A stretch of DNA of 64,000 bases. Source: Bacteroidetes bacterium GWF2_38_335 (GTDB lineage: Bacteria > Bacteroidota > Bacteroidia > Bacteroidales > GWF2-38-335). Positions 25,866 to 35,746 of the stretch are shown here, piece by piece; the stretch's first letter is position 1, and each line of letters begins with the position of its first letter. The translations under genes and the position numbers were made by a program. The notes beneath the pieces were generated by a model, which worked only from the letters and a program-made list of their open reading frames with translations, had not been told where the DNA came from and made no database searches. Location of the stretch: positions 62,001 to 126,000 of the forward strand of contig MEOH01000026.1 in the NCBI GenBank assembly GCA_001769535.1, in the 5' to 3' direction.

Positions 25866-28800
25866 TCATTCAACATTTACCCGAATGCCTTCGCTATGCG
25901 AAGAAAACTCGGGAGCATACATGCACTGAATGCTGGTGATGCCATTTGAAAAATTTCCTTTATGGGTAACACGCAATGCATATTCAAAAACGTAGGTTCC
26001 TTTTGGCAGATAGGAAATAAAGAAATTGGTTGCTGCATCTTTAGTGCTTTCGTAATAACCCAGTCCATCCTGATATTTGTACCGGGAAATGACATTGATA
26101 GGCTCAAATCCAGATGCACGCATATCTTTCATGTGCACGTATTCCATGCTTCGATCGGTGCGTAATTCAATCCTCACAATTATTTTATCACCAACTTTAA
26201 GTTTCTCACCAACGCCAAGTGGTTCAATAACTTTGCCTCTTTCGGTCATTCGTTCAATGAAGAGTTTCTTTTCCAGTTTGAGTGGGGTTTCGGCCGGAGT
26301 GATTTTATCAAGTTGCTCAAAGTATTGCCAGTATAAAGCGCCCCATGAAACGCCGGCATCTTTTTTGGTTACTTTTACTTTACCCATTTCAGGTTTAATT
26401 TCACCTTTTCCCCATGAGGTTTTAAAGTATCCTGTACCTGCTTCAATTTGCACTCCGTCGATTTTTTTCGGATCAATAAGTTGATCACCCAATGTAATTT
26501 CCACAAGCTGATCACTTTCAAGCCAGTCTGCTCCTCTTAAAAGCAAAGCATACACAGCTTCCACTGTTGCTTTTGTGGTTTTCCAGTCCTGAGTTTGTTT
26601 TTGCTTCAGCAGCCACACTTTCATATCGTCAACTGCTTTTTCATCTTTGGCCACTTCATCGAAAAATTCTATCATCAATGCTTGTCTTTCAATTGGTGCC
26701 TGATACCAGTAATAACCGACGTTATCTTTCCAAAACATGCCAAATTCCTCAGAGCTCATTGCATTTTCCCTGAGTGATTTGATGATGTCAGCCGGTGTGG
26801 CTTCATCTTTTAATCTGAATAAAGCCAGACCGATCATTCCCTGCATGTAAATGGATTCGCTGAGCCAGTATTTTTGTGCCTGACCTTTGAAATAATTGAA
26901 TGCTTCTTCACACCTTTGCGGGATAGGCTGGTCAAGGAAATAACTGCGGGTGTATAAATAATGGATTTCTTCGTAGCCAATGTGTTTTTCCATCATTTCG
27001 GCTTCGGTATAATGTTTCTTGAGATAATCGTAATCTTCTTTCACGCGAATATCCAGGTAATCAATCGCGCTTTTAACCATTCGCCATACGCTATTGTCCT
27101 GTCTCACAGCTTTTACGCCTAAAACATCAAGATGCCCCATACCACAAACAATATGCTGGGTAATGTAACGGCTTTCGGGCATGCCTTCAAACCATGGCCA
27201 GCCTCCATTTGAAACCTGCATTTTTTCAAGTTTATTCAGTGCAGATTGAAGTTCACCGGCCATTTTGTTTAGATCAAAGAGCAATCCCACACGTTTTTTT
27301 CTTTCCGATTCGTTTTGTGAATTTAAAACCCAGGGAGTTTCTTCAAGAAGAAGGGCTTTCAGTTCCTGGTTTTTCTCCAGATTTGAAAGCAATGCCTGAG
27401 ATCCCGGGGTGTTTCTCCATGAATCAAAAACTTTTTTGATTTTAGGAGATGAATTGGCAATGTGGGTAGCAATGGAGTTGGCATAGAACCTACTGAAAGT
27501 CTGTTCGGCACATTCATACGGATATTCGATAAGATAGGGTAATGCCTGAATTGCGTACCATGCCGGGTTCGAAGTAAATTCGAGCGTAACTTTTTCATGT
27601 TTTAATGTACTTGAACTGCCCGAATTGATCAGTTTGTCAAAATTGAATTCTTTGGTTTGATTGCCTCTGATGGGCAGTGGCATTGATTCGGTAACCAGCA
27701 TTCTGTTTGTCAGAACCGGAACGGCATTTTGCTCACCGTCGGTGAATTTTTCAGCTTTGGCAACAATTTTATATTCCACGGCACCAAGTCCTTCGGGAAT
27801 AGAGAGGTTCCATGTGACTACCGCATTCTGCCCTGCTTTGATTGTAAAGTTTTTAACTGCTTCTTTTTCATCAAACAAAGTGGTAATGGGTTTTCCCGAA
27901 ATGGCATCAAGAAACTCCAGACGAGCAATACCAGTAATATCCTTATCGGATACGTTGCTGATTTTAGCTGGAAGTTCCATTTTGTCGTTCTCTCTGAAGA
28001 ATCTTGGAATGTTGGGAAGTATCATCAGTTCTTTCTGAGTTACCAGTTCATTGTTGATGAAGCCGTATTTAAGGTCTTTTGTATGGGCAAATCCCATCAT
28101 TTTCCAACGGGTAAGAGATTCGGGAATGGTGAATTTAATAATCACATCACCATTGGCATTGGTCTGCAACTGAGGATAGAAAAAAGCTGTTTCATTGAAA
28201 TTTGAACGGGCTTTTATTTCATTCAATTCACCTGATGACTTTGTTTTGTCTTTTAATTCCCTTTCAGTTACTTCGCCTGGTAAAGCGGTTTGTTCTTCTA
28301 GCATAACTTCATTAGCAACTACCGAAGGTGCATTTTCGGCAATACCATCGTCTCCACTACTGTCTAATTTTGCCAAATTTTTTTTAGCCCCTGATTTGCC
28401 ATTCATTGTAGCTGTGGTGGTACGGTAATGACCTCCTTCTTCAGTCCCGTAATTGTCATAATCATATCCATAATAATTATAATAGCCATAGTAGTTAAAC
28501 CCGTGCCAGTTCAGATAATCGTAATAGTATGAAGGGGGATAATAGTATTTATTGTAATCTTTTTGCACAATAGTTGAATAACCGGCGCCAAAATCACTTG
28601 TATTAAGGGCTGAATAAGAGTAATAGTAATCATAAATATTGAATGACCAGTAATTGGCTCTGAATTTATCCAGTGAAGCGTCATAAAGAGCAGCTATCAT
28701 TTCGGCGGCTACTTTTTCTCCTTTACTTCCCTTAATTTTTATCTGCCATTCTTCTTGCTCGCCAGGTTGAAGTTTATCGCGGAAAGTTGCAAATTCCAGG

Positions 28801-31800
28801 TCGAGTTCTTTGTTTGAAAAAGGAACAATAATGTTTGATTGGTTAGAATAAAACCTGTTGTTTTTCACAAATGAGAAATAAACCGAAAAATTGCCCCGGT
28901 GTTTTTCGAGAATGGGAACCTCAATTAGTTTCTGCTCGTTGTTCAGTTCAATCCACTTTTTCTCCACAATGTTGTTTTTGTGTTCAATCTCAAACAGGAC
29001 TTTTACTTTTTCGGTACTTCCAATCAAAAACTTAGCTGTTTCGCCAGGCTCACCTCTATCAACTAAGGGTTCAAACCAGTTGACAGATTTAACAGGACTT
29101 TTACCTGATTTTTGGTCAAACACCACAAAAATATCTTCACCGGTAACTTTGTTTCCAAATGAATCAACGGAATTTATTTCCAGCTTATAATATCCGGGAT
29201 CCCAGTTTGAAAGATTGCCAAACTTTAGCTCGGTGTCTTTTTTGCTGTCAAAATCTGTTTTGAATACATTTTTTCCTTTTGACATATTCCTGACTTCACT
29301 CTCGTCTTTGAATTCAATTCCGGGAAGCTTTTCGTACCATTCTGACTGACTGTACAAATATTTGTCGGGGCGGGCCCATTTTCTTGTTTCCAGGGTTTTT
29401 TCAGGTTCGTTTAATTTAAATACGTTAATTTCACCTTTAGCCGGAAGAAACTCCCCATTTAGGTTTTGAGTGTATATCTTCATTTTTTCCGGGTTTTTAG
29501 CATCAATCCTGTCAGGAACATCTGTTGAAACACTTAGCGCAACATAACCAACAGTCATTCCTGTTTGAGTGCTTTGGGTTTCGCCATTGATATCAGTCAC
29601 ATCAATGTACACCATATAATTGAAAGAAACATTTTCATTTTTGGGAATGGTGCGGTCGGGAATGGCTTTAAATTTTATTGAATATTCGCCTTTTTCATCG
29701 GTTTTCACCTCTCCGAATGAAATTTCGGTGGTTGGTGAACTGTAATACCAACTCCACCATCCTCGCCATACCGGACTTCTCACAATCCTGTATTTTACAT
29801 TGGCATCAGAAAGAACTGATCCGGCGTAAGATTTTGCTGAACCCTTTACTTCGACCACATCGTCGAGCATGAAATTTCCTTTCAGAGGCAATACTTTGGT
29901 TTCGAATTTAGGCCTTTTGTATTCTTCGACTGAGAAAGTGATGTTTCCATCAGGAGTTTCCAGTCTCATGTATCCGTTTAAAAGTCCGAGCGGAATGATA
30001 AACGAACCGCTAAAAGTACCATAATCATTGGTAATCATATCGGTTTTTGCTACCACCTGATAATTTACATCTTTAAAGGTTACTGTAGTTTTATAATTGG
30101 GGACAATTTCATTTTTGTCTTTTCCCCGGTTTAGCAAAATCCCTTTGAAATGAACAGTTTGGCCAGGTCTGTATATTGCCCTGTCAAGAAAAAAGAAAAC
30201 CTGCTTGTCATCTGGTCTGTTATAATCATAATTGTAGCTGTAGAATGATTCATTAGGCGGGTAATAATCGCTGCCTTTAGTGAAATCAACATAAAAGGAG
30301 TATCCCTGGAAATCATTAGTTACAATAAAATAACCATCACTATTGGTAGTGAAGGAGGGACCTTTTATTTTCTGATTAGTTCTGAAGGTATAATTATATT
30401 TAAAGTACCAGGTATTTACAGATACACCGGGCATTGGTTCACCTGAAGTGCGATCATAAACATAAAACTCATGGTTTCCATTATTAAGTTTTCTTTTTGA
30501 ATAGGTAATGTTTGAAACATCCAGATTGTTATAGGCACAAATATTTTCGACATACGAGAAATTTTCGTTGTTGGCAGTCATTATGACATAATAGCCAACA
30601 GGCAAACCTTCAGTCACATATTCAATTATATGGTCGTTGTAGTCTTTATCAACCGGCAGGTCAATTTTCCATTGCTGAACAATTTCAATATTATCTTTCA
30701 ATTTGTCAAAAAACTCCTCACCATACGATTTTTCAGAAAGCTTTTCATATTTATCACGTGAAATTTTTCCAATTCTGAAGTAAGTTTTTTCGATATTCCT
30801 GTAGTTTATCTTAATTGCAAAGTTTTTATTTGGAATAGGAGTGTTTTCAACTTCAAATGACAAATTGCCGTATTCGATTTGGTTTTTTACATATCTGCAT
30901 CTTTGCGCACCGTATTCTTCAGGGAATTTTTCAATTGCTTTGTCACAAAGCTCAATGGCCTTATTCTTGAAGTTTTTATATTTTAATGTAGTGGGATTTG
31001 TGCTGCTGTATTTTGATGACATGGTTCGGTACCATTCAGCCATATAATAATATATTTCTGCTGAATAATCTTTTCCATAGTATTTCCGCTCCATTCTTTC
31101 AAGAGTTGCAATATAAAGACTGTCTTTAAATTCATTAACAGAGTTTCTGTACAAAAAATTCAGACGCAATAAATCAAGATCAACAAGGGCTCTGGCATCA
31201 TCCTTTGAAAGTCTGAATTTCAGTAAATCCTGATAAATTTTAACAGCATAAAAATGTTGTGAGAGAGTATCTTTGGTGTTGATTTGCTTTTTTGAAAAAT
31301 CTTCGGCATCAGCGAGATAAAAATCTTCAGACATAATGAATTTTTCAGCGGGGCGGGTTAGACCGGATTCAGGATTTGAAAAGAATCCCAATGCTCTGTG
31401 TGTAAGAAAGTCGTACAAAGTTGGTCGTGGATCTTTCGGATAATTATTTTTTGTAATAATGACTTCATAAACTTTTTTATCAATCTGCTGAAGTTCGGTA
31501 GGTCTTTGAAGCGAAGCAAGATAATGTTTAATTGAAGTGTCAAAAAGTTTGTTTAGGGACCATGTTTCGATGTCGTCATTATCAAAATTAACCGTTTCGG
31601 ATCGCTGATAAAACTTCCATCTGTTAGCCTGATAATACATGAAATACATTTCCCCCAATAATGAGTGCATCATACAGTTATCAGGAAACTGAGCAGTTTC
31701 AAGTTCTTTTTTAAGATCTTTTATAACCATCACAAAACCTCCGTCTTCAACGGTATTTTTATATTTCATTTTATACATCAGCGCTTTGATAAACTCACCG

Positions 31801-31997
31801 TGTTCATTGGCTGTTTTGGCTTTGGCATAAATCTGTTCGACAACTTCGAGTGAGGACTTTGGCAATCCTTTTTGTTCCAGTGAATCGACCTTTGCCCAAT
31901 CCTTTTGATATTTGCTTTCCTGAGAAAATGAATCCTGCATAATTGAAAACATGAATACAAAAAGAAGAAATGAAAATAATAATGATCTGGTTTTCAT
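25866..31997 (-). CDS. Bacterial alpha-2-macroglobulin family protein
   Basis: A giant (2043 residues) exported protease trap expected in the periplasm or on the outer membrane. A signal peptide (about 1-25, ending DSFSQ; no lipobox Cys) is followed by about 350 residues of helical repeats, then macroglobulin-type beta domains (AIYRPGQTVHFKGIL near 610 is the MG3/MG4 signature). A Tyr/Gly-rich flexible stretch at about 1145-1190 sits where the bait region is expected, before the family core FFYPQLQTNANGDVIIKFTIPESLTRWKMMGFA (about 1260-1295). The thioester motif CAEQ is intact (Cys1496, in YPYECAEQTF), so covalent trapping is possible. The helical thioester domain and a receptor-like end follow. 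No pbpC partner is adjacent. It is transcribed alone. Confidence 0.9.
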   Translation of the reverse strand: MKTRSLLFSFLLFVFMFSIMQDSFSQESKYQKDWAKVDSLEQKGLPKSSLEVVEQIYAKAKTANEHGEFIKALMYKMKYKNTVEDGGFVMVIKDLKKELETAQFPDNCMMHSLLGEMYFMYYQANRWKFYQRSETVNFDNDDIETWSLNKLFDTSIKHYLASLQRPTELQQIDKKVYEVIITKNNYPKDPRPTLYDFLTHRALGFFSNPESGLTRPAEKFIMSEDFYLADAEDFSKKQINTKDTLSQHFYAVKIYQDLLKFRLSKDDARALVDLDLLRLNFLYRNSVNEFKDSLYIATLERMERKYYGKDYSAEIYYYMAEWYRTMSSKYSSTNPTTLKYKNFKNKAIELCDKAIEKFPEEYGAQRCRYVKNQIEYGNLSFEVENTPIPNKNFAIKINYRNIEKTYFRIGKISRDKYEKLSEKSYGEEFFDKLKDNIEIVQQWKIDLPVDKDYNDHIIEYVTEGLPVGYYVIMTANNENFSYVENICAYNNLDVSNITYSKRKLNNGNHEFYVYDRTSGEPMPGVSVNTWYFKYNYTFRTNQKIKGPSFTTNSDGYFIVTNDFQGYSFYVDFTKGSDYYPPNESFYSYNYDYNRPDDKQVFFFLDRAIYRPGQTVHFKGILLNRGKDKNEIVPNYKTTVTFKDVNYQVVAKTDMITNDYGTFSGSFIIPLGLLNGYMRLETPDGNITFSVEEYKRPKFETKVLPLKGNFMLDDVVEVKGSAKSYAGSVLSDANVKYRIVRSPVWRGWWSWYYSSPTTEISFGEVKTDEKGEYSIKFKAIPDRTIPKNENVSFNYMVYIDVTDINGETQSTQTGMTVGYVALSVSTDVPDRIDAKNPEKMKIYTQNLNGEFLPAKGEINVFKLNEPEKTLETRKWARPDKYLYSQSEWYEKLPGIEFKDESEVRNMSKGKNVFKTDFDSKKDTELKFGNLSNWDPGYYKLEINSVDSFGNKVTGEDIFVVFDQKSGKSPVKSVNWFEPLVDRGEPGETAKFLIGSTEKVKVLFEIEHKNNIVEKKWIELNNEQKLIEVPILEKHRGNFSVYFSFVKNNRFYSNQSNIIVPFSNKELDLEFATFRDKLQPGEQEEWQIKIKGSKGEKVAAEMIAALYDASLDKFRANYWSFNIYDYYYSYSALNTSDFGAGYSTIVQKDYNKYYYPPSYYYDYLNWHGFNYYGYYNYYGYDYDNYGTEEGGHYRTTTATMNGKSGAKKNLAKLDSSGDDGIAENAPSVVANEVMLEEQTALPGEVTERELKDKTKSSGELNEIKARSNFNETAFFYPQLQTNANGDVIIKFTIPESLTRWKMMGFAHTKDLKYGFINNELVTQKELMILPNIPRFFRENDKMELPAKISNVSDKDITGIARLEFLDAISGKPITTLFDEKEAVKNFTIKAGQNAVVTWNLSIPEGLGAVEYKIVAKAEKFTDGEQNAVPVLTNRMLVTESMPLPIRGNQTKEFNFDKLINSGSSSTLKHEKVTLEFTSNPAWYAIQALPYLIEYPYECAEQTFSRFYANSIATHIANSSPKIKKVFDSWRNTPGSQALLSNLEKNQELKALLLEETPWVLNSQNESERKKRVGLLFDLNKMAGELQSALNKLEKMQVSNGGWPWFEGMPESRYITQHIVCGMGHLDVLGVKAVRQDNSVWRMVKSAIDYLDIRVKEDYDYLKKHYTEAEMMEKHIGYEEIHYLYTRSYFLDQPIPQRCEEAFNYFKGQAQKYWLSESIYMQGMIGLALFRLKDEATPADIIKSLRENAMSSEEFGMFWKDNVGYYWYQAPIERQALMIEFFDEVAKDEKAVDDMKVWLLKQKQTQDWKTTKATVEAVYALLLRGADWLESDQLVEITLGDQLIDPKKIDGVQIEAGTGYFKTSWGKGEIKPEMGKVKVTKKDAGVSWGALYWQYFEQLDKITPAETPLKLEKKLFIERMTERGKVIEPLGVGEKLKVGDKIIVRIELRTDRSMEYVHMKDMRASGFEPINVISRYKYQDGLGYYESTKDAATNFFISYLPKGTYVFEYALRVTHKGNFSNGITSIQCMYAPEFSSHSEGIRVNVE

Positions 31998-32345
31998 AGT
32001 TATATGGTTGTTTTTTATAGTGATTAATATTTATATTAACATTACTAAAGATACAAAATTGAGGGGATTCCATAAGCAAATTCTGAAAATTTGATGAAAT
32101 GTTCAAATTCAGCGATTAGGTTACCTTTTTTTAAGTGTATTCTCATCGGGTTACGCCATGCTTCACCCGATGTTACTACAAATCGGTCTTTCAGACCTTT
32201 GTCGTTACTAAAAGGCAAGGGCAACGCCCTGGGGTTATAATCGCGTAGGGTGGAATGGAATGGAACCTTATGCAAACAACAATCATCCAAAACTCAATCC
32301 GTAATTTTCAGGAATTTCATTACCTTTGACAAAAAAAAGTATACT
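31998..32345. repeat. Non-coding stretch with clustered small hairpins
   Basis: No gene is seen before the yicC ATG. Between 32144 and 32230 three short palindromes follow one another: CATCGGGT / ACCCGATG (32144-32172), GGTCT-TTC-AGACC (32185-32197) and AGGGC-AAC-GCCCT (32218-32230). The local base composition is richer in G+C than the flanks. Their style matches the hairpins at 626-672, so I read this as a dispersed non-coding repeat. A TACCTTTG -7-like element (32321-32328) precedes yicC. Confidence 0.5.
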
Positions 32346-33221
32346 ATGCTTAAATCAATGACCGGCTATGGAAAAGCGATTTGTGAACTGGCCGATAAAA
32401 AAATAACCGTAGAAATAAAATCTCTGAATAGCAAACAACTTGATCTGAATACCAGAATTCCAAGCTATTACAGGGAAAAAGATTTGATTGTTAGAAATGA
32501 AATAGCCAGAGTACTTGTGAGAGGGAAGGTTGATTTTGCAATATATGTTGAACTTACTGATGTAGATAAAAACAACCTGATTAATAAACAACTGGTGAAA
32601 AAATATTATCTGCAAATCAAAGAGATGGCAGATGAAATGGGTGTGGAAACTTCACCTGAATTTTTTACTTCTGTTTTGCGTTTTCCGGAGGTTTTAAAAA
32701 CAGACCGTGAGGAACTTGATGAGAATGAATGGAATCAGATTTATGCAAAAATTACATCATCAATAAATGAGTTAAACGGATTCAGAGAGCAGGAAGGAAT
32801 TGCCCTTCAGAAGGATATCAGTCTCAGGATTAAAAACATCTCATCTTTCTTAGGTCAGATTGATCAATTTGAAAAAGAACGGGTTGAAAGAATTAAAACA
32901 CGTTTAAAAACCAATTTGGAAGAATTTTTTAAATCGGAAAATATTGATGCAAACCGTTTTGAACAGGAGGTAATTTATTATCTGGAAAAAATTGATATTA
33001 CTGAAGAGAAGGTCAGATTGGCTAATCACTGCAAATATTTCAACGAAATAATGAAAGCGGAAGAATACCCGGGTAAAAAGTTGGGGTTTATATCTCAGGA
33101 AATCGGACGGGAAATAAATACCATTGGATCAAAAGCCAACGATTCGGATATTCAGAAATTGGTTGTGGGCATGAAAGACGACCTTGAAAAAATCAAGGAG
33201 CAATTGCTGAATGTTTTATAA
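32346..33221 (+). CDS. yicC: YicC/YloC-family endoribonuclease
   Basis: Conserved bacterial protein related to the YicC/YloC RNases implicated in small-RNA and mRNA turnover. The ORF is open from 32250, but the ATG at 32346 gives the canonical N-terminus MLKSMTGYGKA and follows a TACCTTTG promoter-like element, so 291 residues are predicted. The family N-terminal signature MTGYGKA, the middle EIKSLNSKQLDLNTRIP, and the C-terminal EEYPGKKLGFISQEIGREINTIGSKANDSDIQKLVVGMKDDLEKIKEQLLNVL are all present. It heads a co-oriented set with gmk and nadD, a gene order common in Bacteroidetes. Confidence 0.92.
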   Translation: MLKSMTGYGKAICELADKKITVEIKSLNSKQLDLNTRIPSYYREKDLIVRNEIARVLVRGKVDFAIYVELTDVDKNNLINKQLVKKYYLQIKEMADEMGVETSPEFFTSVLRFPEVLKTDREELDENEWNQIYAKITSSINELNGFREQEGIALQKDISLRIKNISSFLGQIDQFEKERVERIKTRLKTNLEEFFKSENIDANRFEQEVIYYLEKIDITEEKVRLANHCKYFNEIMKAEEYPGKKLGFISQEIGREINTIGSKANDSDIQKLVVGMKDDLEKIKEQLLNVL

Positions 33222-33245
33222 CGAGAAATGGTAAATTAGTAAGAA

Positions 33246-33809
33246 ATGGCAGGAAAACTAATCATTATAAGCGCACCTTCCGGATCAGGAAAAACAACAA
33301 TAATCAAGCACCTGCTAAGTCTTGATTTTAAACTGGAGTTTTCTGTTTCTGCTACCAGCAGGCCAATCAGAAAAGGAGAGGAGCATGGAAAAGCATATTA
33401 TTTTTTATCGGCAGAAGAATTTAAGAGCAAAGTAAAAAATAACGAATTTCTGGAATTCGAGGAAGTTTACAAAGATACTTTTTACGGTACCCTTAAAAGT
33501 GAAGTTGAACGCATCAGGAACAAAGGAAATAATGTGATCTTTGATGTTGATATTGTAGGCGGATTAAATATTAAAAAATTTTACGGCAAAGATGCTCTGG
33601 CAATATTCATCAAGCCCCCGTCGGTCGAGGAACTGAGAAAACGGCTGGATGCCAGACAAGATGGTACCATCAACGTGGATGAAAGAGTTGAAAAAGCCAG
33701 ATTGGAAATGCTTTCCATTGATGAGTTTGATTGTATCGTCGTGAATGATGAACTTGATAGGGCAAAGTCAGATGCTGCAGCAAAAGTCAGTGATTTTTTA
33801 AGTAAATAA
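33246..33809 (+). CDS. gmk: Guanylate kinase
   Basis: Phosphorylates GMP to GDP with ATP in the cytoplasm; essential for GTP and dGTP supply. The P-loop SAPSGSGKTTI is at residues 9-19, the GMP-binding region SVSATSRPIRKGEEHGKAYYFLS follows, then EFLEFEEVYKDTFYGT and VIFDVDIVGG. The length of 187 residues is typical. It starts 24 bases after the yicC stop and ends 1 base before the nadD ATG, so it is part of the same transcript. Confidence 0.97.
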   Translation: MAGKLIIISAPSGSGKTTIIKHLLSLDFKLEFSVSATSRPIRKGEEHGKAYYFLSAEEFKSKVKNNEFLEFEEVYKDTFYGTLKSEVERIRNKGNNVIFDVDIVGGLNIKKFYGKDALAIFIKPPSVEELRKRLDARQDGTINVDERVEKARLEMLSIDEFDCIVVNDELDRAKSDAAAKVSDFLSK

Positions 33810-33810
33810 C

Positions 33811-34398
33811 ATGACTATAGGATTATATTTTGGTTCATTTAACCCCATTCATATTGGCCACCTGGCTATTGCCAATTATATGGTGGAATTTGGAAATATG
33901 GATCAGTTGTGGTTTGTTGTTTCGCCGCAAAATCCTTTGAAAAACAAAGTTTCACTGCTCGAAGATTATCACCGCTACGAATTGGTGTTCAGGGCTGTTG
34001 AGGATGATTCGCGCTTCAGGGCTTCAAATATTGAATTTAGTCTGCCTAAACCTTCCTACACCATCGATACGCTTACTTATCTCAAGGAAAAATACCCAAA
34101 AAACAAATTTGTACTGATCATGGGTGCCGATAATTATACCACCATTGATAAGTGGAAAAATTACACTGAAATACTTGATAACTATAAAATTGTTGTGTAT
34201 CCGCGAAAGGGAATAATTATTAAAGATTTTATCCACTCCAATGTTTTTATTTCTGATGCTCCACTTATGGAAATTTCTTCTTCATTTATAAGGGAAGCCA
34301 TAAAAAATGGAAAAGACATCAGGTATTTTGTTCCCGAAAAAGCATGGAAATATATTGATGAGATGAATTTTTACAGAACAAAACCGATCAATACCTGA
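33811..34398 (+). CDS. nadD: Nicotinate-nucleotide adenylyltransferase
   Basis: Transfers AMP from ATP to nicotinate mononucleotide, giving deamido-NAD in NAD biosynthesis. The nucleotidyltransferase motif GSFNPIHIGHLAIA (HxGH) is at residues 8-21. Also seen are KPSYTIDTLTYLKEKYP, LIMGADNYTTIDKWKNY, and the C-terminal ISSSFIREAIKNGKDIRYFVPEKAWKYI. The length of 195 is normal. The start follows gmk by 1 base. Its last 11 bases overlap the 3' end of the convergent small lipoprotein gene. Confidence 0.96.
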   Translation: MTIGLYFGSFNPIHIGHLAIANYMVEFGNMDQLWFVVSPQNPLKNKVSLLEDYHRYELVFRAVEDDSRFRASNIEFSLPKPSYTIDTLTYLKEKYPKNKFVLIMGADNYTTIDKWKNYTEILDNYKIVVYPRKGIIIKDFIHSNVFISDAPLMEISSSFIREAIKNGKDIRYFVPEKAWKYIDEMNFYRTKPINT

Positions 34399-34861
34399 TC
34401 ACCCTTTCGTTATATCCAATATGGTCTGAAGGAAGCAGTTTGACAACAGATTCGACAAATTTAGCAAGATCTTCCTGCAACTTGTTTGAAATATAAACAG
34501 ATTTTGTTTCCCCATCAATTTCAAAAATAAAATCAATCTGGGTGCCGTCTTCCACAGCATCATTTATGTAGTTTTTTTCCAGATCATCCAATGGCAGCTC
34601 ATGTATGGCTTTCAGCATCATTTCCTTTTCTTCAGCTTTTAATGCCCTTGTGGTAAGTGAACTGTCAGCACCAAAATTGTCATGGAAAACAGTCAGACTG
34701 TCATTTGTAATAGTGGTGATATACTGAACATGACCCATGTACATATTTTTAATGACGATTTTATAGGGCACATTTTTAACTTCATCCTGCGAACTACAGG
34801 AAATACCGATTGCCAGAAATAAAAGAATCCCTGCGAAAAATCTAATTTGTTTTAATTTCAT
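34388..34861 (-). CDS. Small lipoprotein of unknown function
   Basis: A 157-residue protein with a signal peptide and lipobox GISC (Cys22) followed by SSQDEVKN, so it is probably anchored to the periplasmic side of the outer membrane. The mature part contains VIKNMYMGHVQYITTITNDSLTVFHDNF and a C-terminal helix, with no catalytic motif I recognise. The stop overlaps nadD tail-to-tail by 11 bases. It begins 9 bases after the stop of the barrel gene upstream (34871), so the two likely form a unit. Real gene, function unknown. Confidence 0.65.
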   Translation of the reverse strand: MKLKQIRFFAGILLFLAIGISCSSQDEVKNVPYKIVIKNMYMGHVQYITTITNDSLTVFHDNFGADSSLTTRALKAEEKEMMLKAIHELPLDDLEKNYINDAVEDGTQIDFIFEIDGETKSVYISNKLQEDLAKFVESVVKLLPSDHIGYNERVIRY

Positions 34862-34870
34862 AAGAATTAT

Positions 34871-35608
34871 TTAAAGGCTAATGCCCATTACCATAAATAT
34901 TTTTTGTGTTTGAGGGTTAGCGGCCAGGGTTACAAAGGCAGGCAGACTGAAATGATCGGTAACTTTTATTTCTTTGGTGGCTTTAACACCAATATTTATT
35001 ACTCCGATGTATTCGCCGTAATAGCCTGACTCATGAAATTCCTCTTTCGGATCAGTTAAATTTCCGCCAATAAAAAATTCGCAGTTTTTATACTCATATA
35101 ACAATTCAACATAAGTAGAGTATTGAATGCCGTTTTCATCCCCATTTTCATGATATCTGCGGGCATCTGCACCATATAAATTCATGCCAATCAAAAGATC
35201 AACAGGAACTTTTTCCGGACCTAGAAAAGTTACCGAACCTTCAAAAACATGAGCCGTTCCGTCCTGATTATATGAAAAGTAATTTGGCGTTTCTTCTTTT
35301 GAAAATGAAACAAAATAGTCGGTGGCGGTTATTTTCACTCTTTTTTTGTAGGTGTAACTGATGTATAAATCAGTCTCGGCAAAACTATATTGTGATATCC
35401 CGAACGAACCCCATGCTCCGATTTCAAGATTTTTCCAGTTCCATTTAATCGTTGGTTGTATTGCCGGTGCATTGCCGTAATCAGCACCCCGCCAAATATA
35501 GCGGCTCACCAAATCGCCTGAAATTTCTACTTTGGATGAATCAGATTGGGCAAAGGAAAAATTATTCAAAGTGAATAATACCAGAAGTAAAAAGTAAATG
35601 TTCTTCAT
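34871..35608 (-). CDS. TorF-like outer-membrane beta-barrel protein (copy 1)
   Basis: A 245-residue exported protein of the TIGR02001/Gcw_chp-type putative porin family. A signal peptide (ending NFSFAQ) precedes alternating short strands, with the hallmark SRYIWRGADYGNAPAIQPTIKWNWKNLEIGAWGSFG. The end is ANPQTQKIFMVMGISL, a terminal aromatic/hydrophobic strand. It is clearly paralogous to the protein at 37646-38410 (SRYVWRGTDFGGSPSIQPTLAFEKN..., ending NPQSEKIFMVAGISF). The two copies bracket the ammonium transporter, which suggests outer-membrane passage for ammonium or a related nitrogen compound; that function is inferred from context only. Confidence 0.75.
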   Translation of the reverse strand: MKNIYFLLLVLFTLNNFSFAQSDSSKVEISGDLVSRYIWRGADYGNAPAIQPTIKWNWKNLEIGAWGSFGISQYSFAETDLYISYTYKKRVKITATDYFVSFSKEETPNYFSYNQDGTAHVFEGSVTFLGPEKVPVDLLIGMNLYGADARRYHENGDENGIQYSTYVELLYEYKNCEFFIGGNLTDPKEEFHESGYYGEYIGVINIGVKATKEIKVTDHFSLPAFVTLAANPQTQKIFMVMGISL

Positions 35609-35680
35609 AATTTTATTTTGATATATCGGACTTTTATACGATATTTTTGAAAAAAAGTTAGATTTTATAAATCTCTAAAT

Positions 35681-35714
35681 AAAAAAAACCGGCAGAGAAA
35701 ATTCCCTACCGGTT
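35681..35714 (-). terminator. Intrinsic terminator after the amt-linked membrane gene
   Basis: On the reverse strand a 13-bp stem (two G-U pairs), AACCGG... / ...CCGGTT with a 2-base loop, is followed by eight T residues. It lies 33 bases past the stop at 35747 and separates that gene from barrel copy 1. Confidence 0.75.
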
Positions 35715-35746
35715 CACTTTATGGAAAACGGTTTGTAAAAAAAAAA

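Noticed and set aside
32250-32345. N-terminal extension of YicC from an ATG at 32250
   Set aside because: The family N-terminus MLKSMTGYGKA starts at 32346; the upstream part crosses a hairpin repeat and a promoter-like element.
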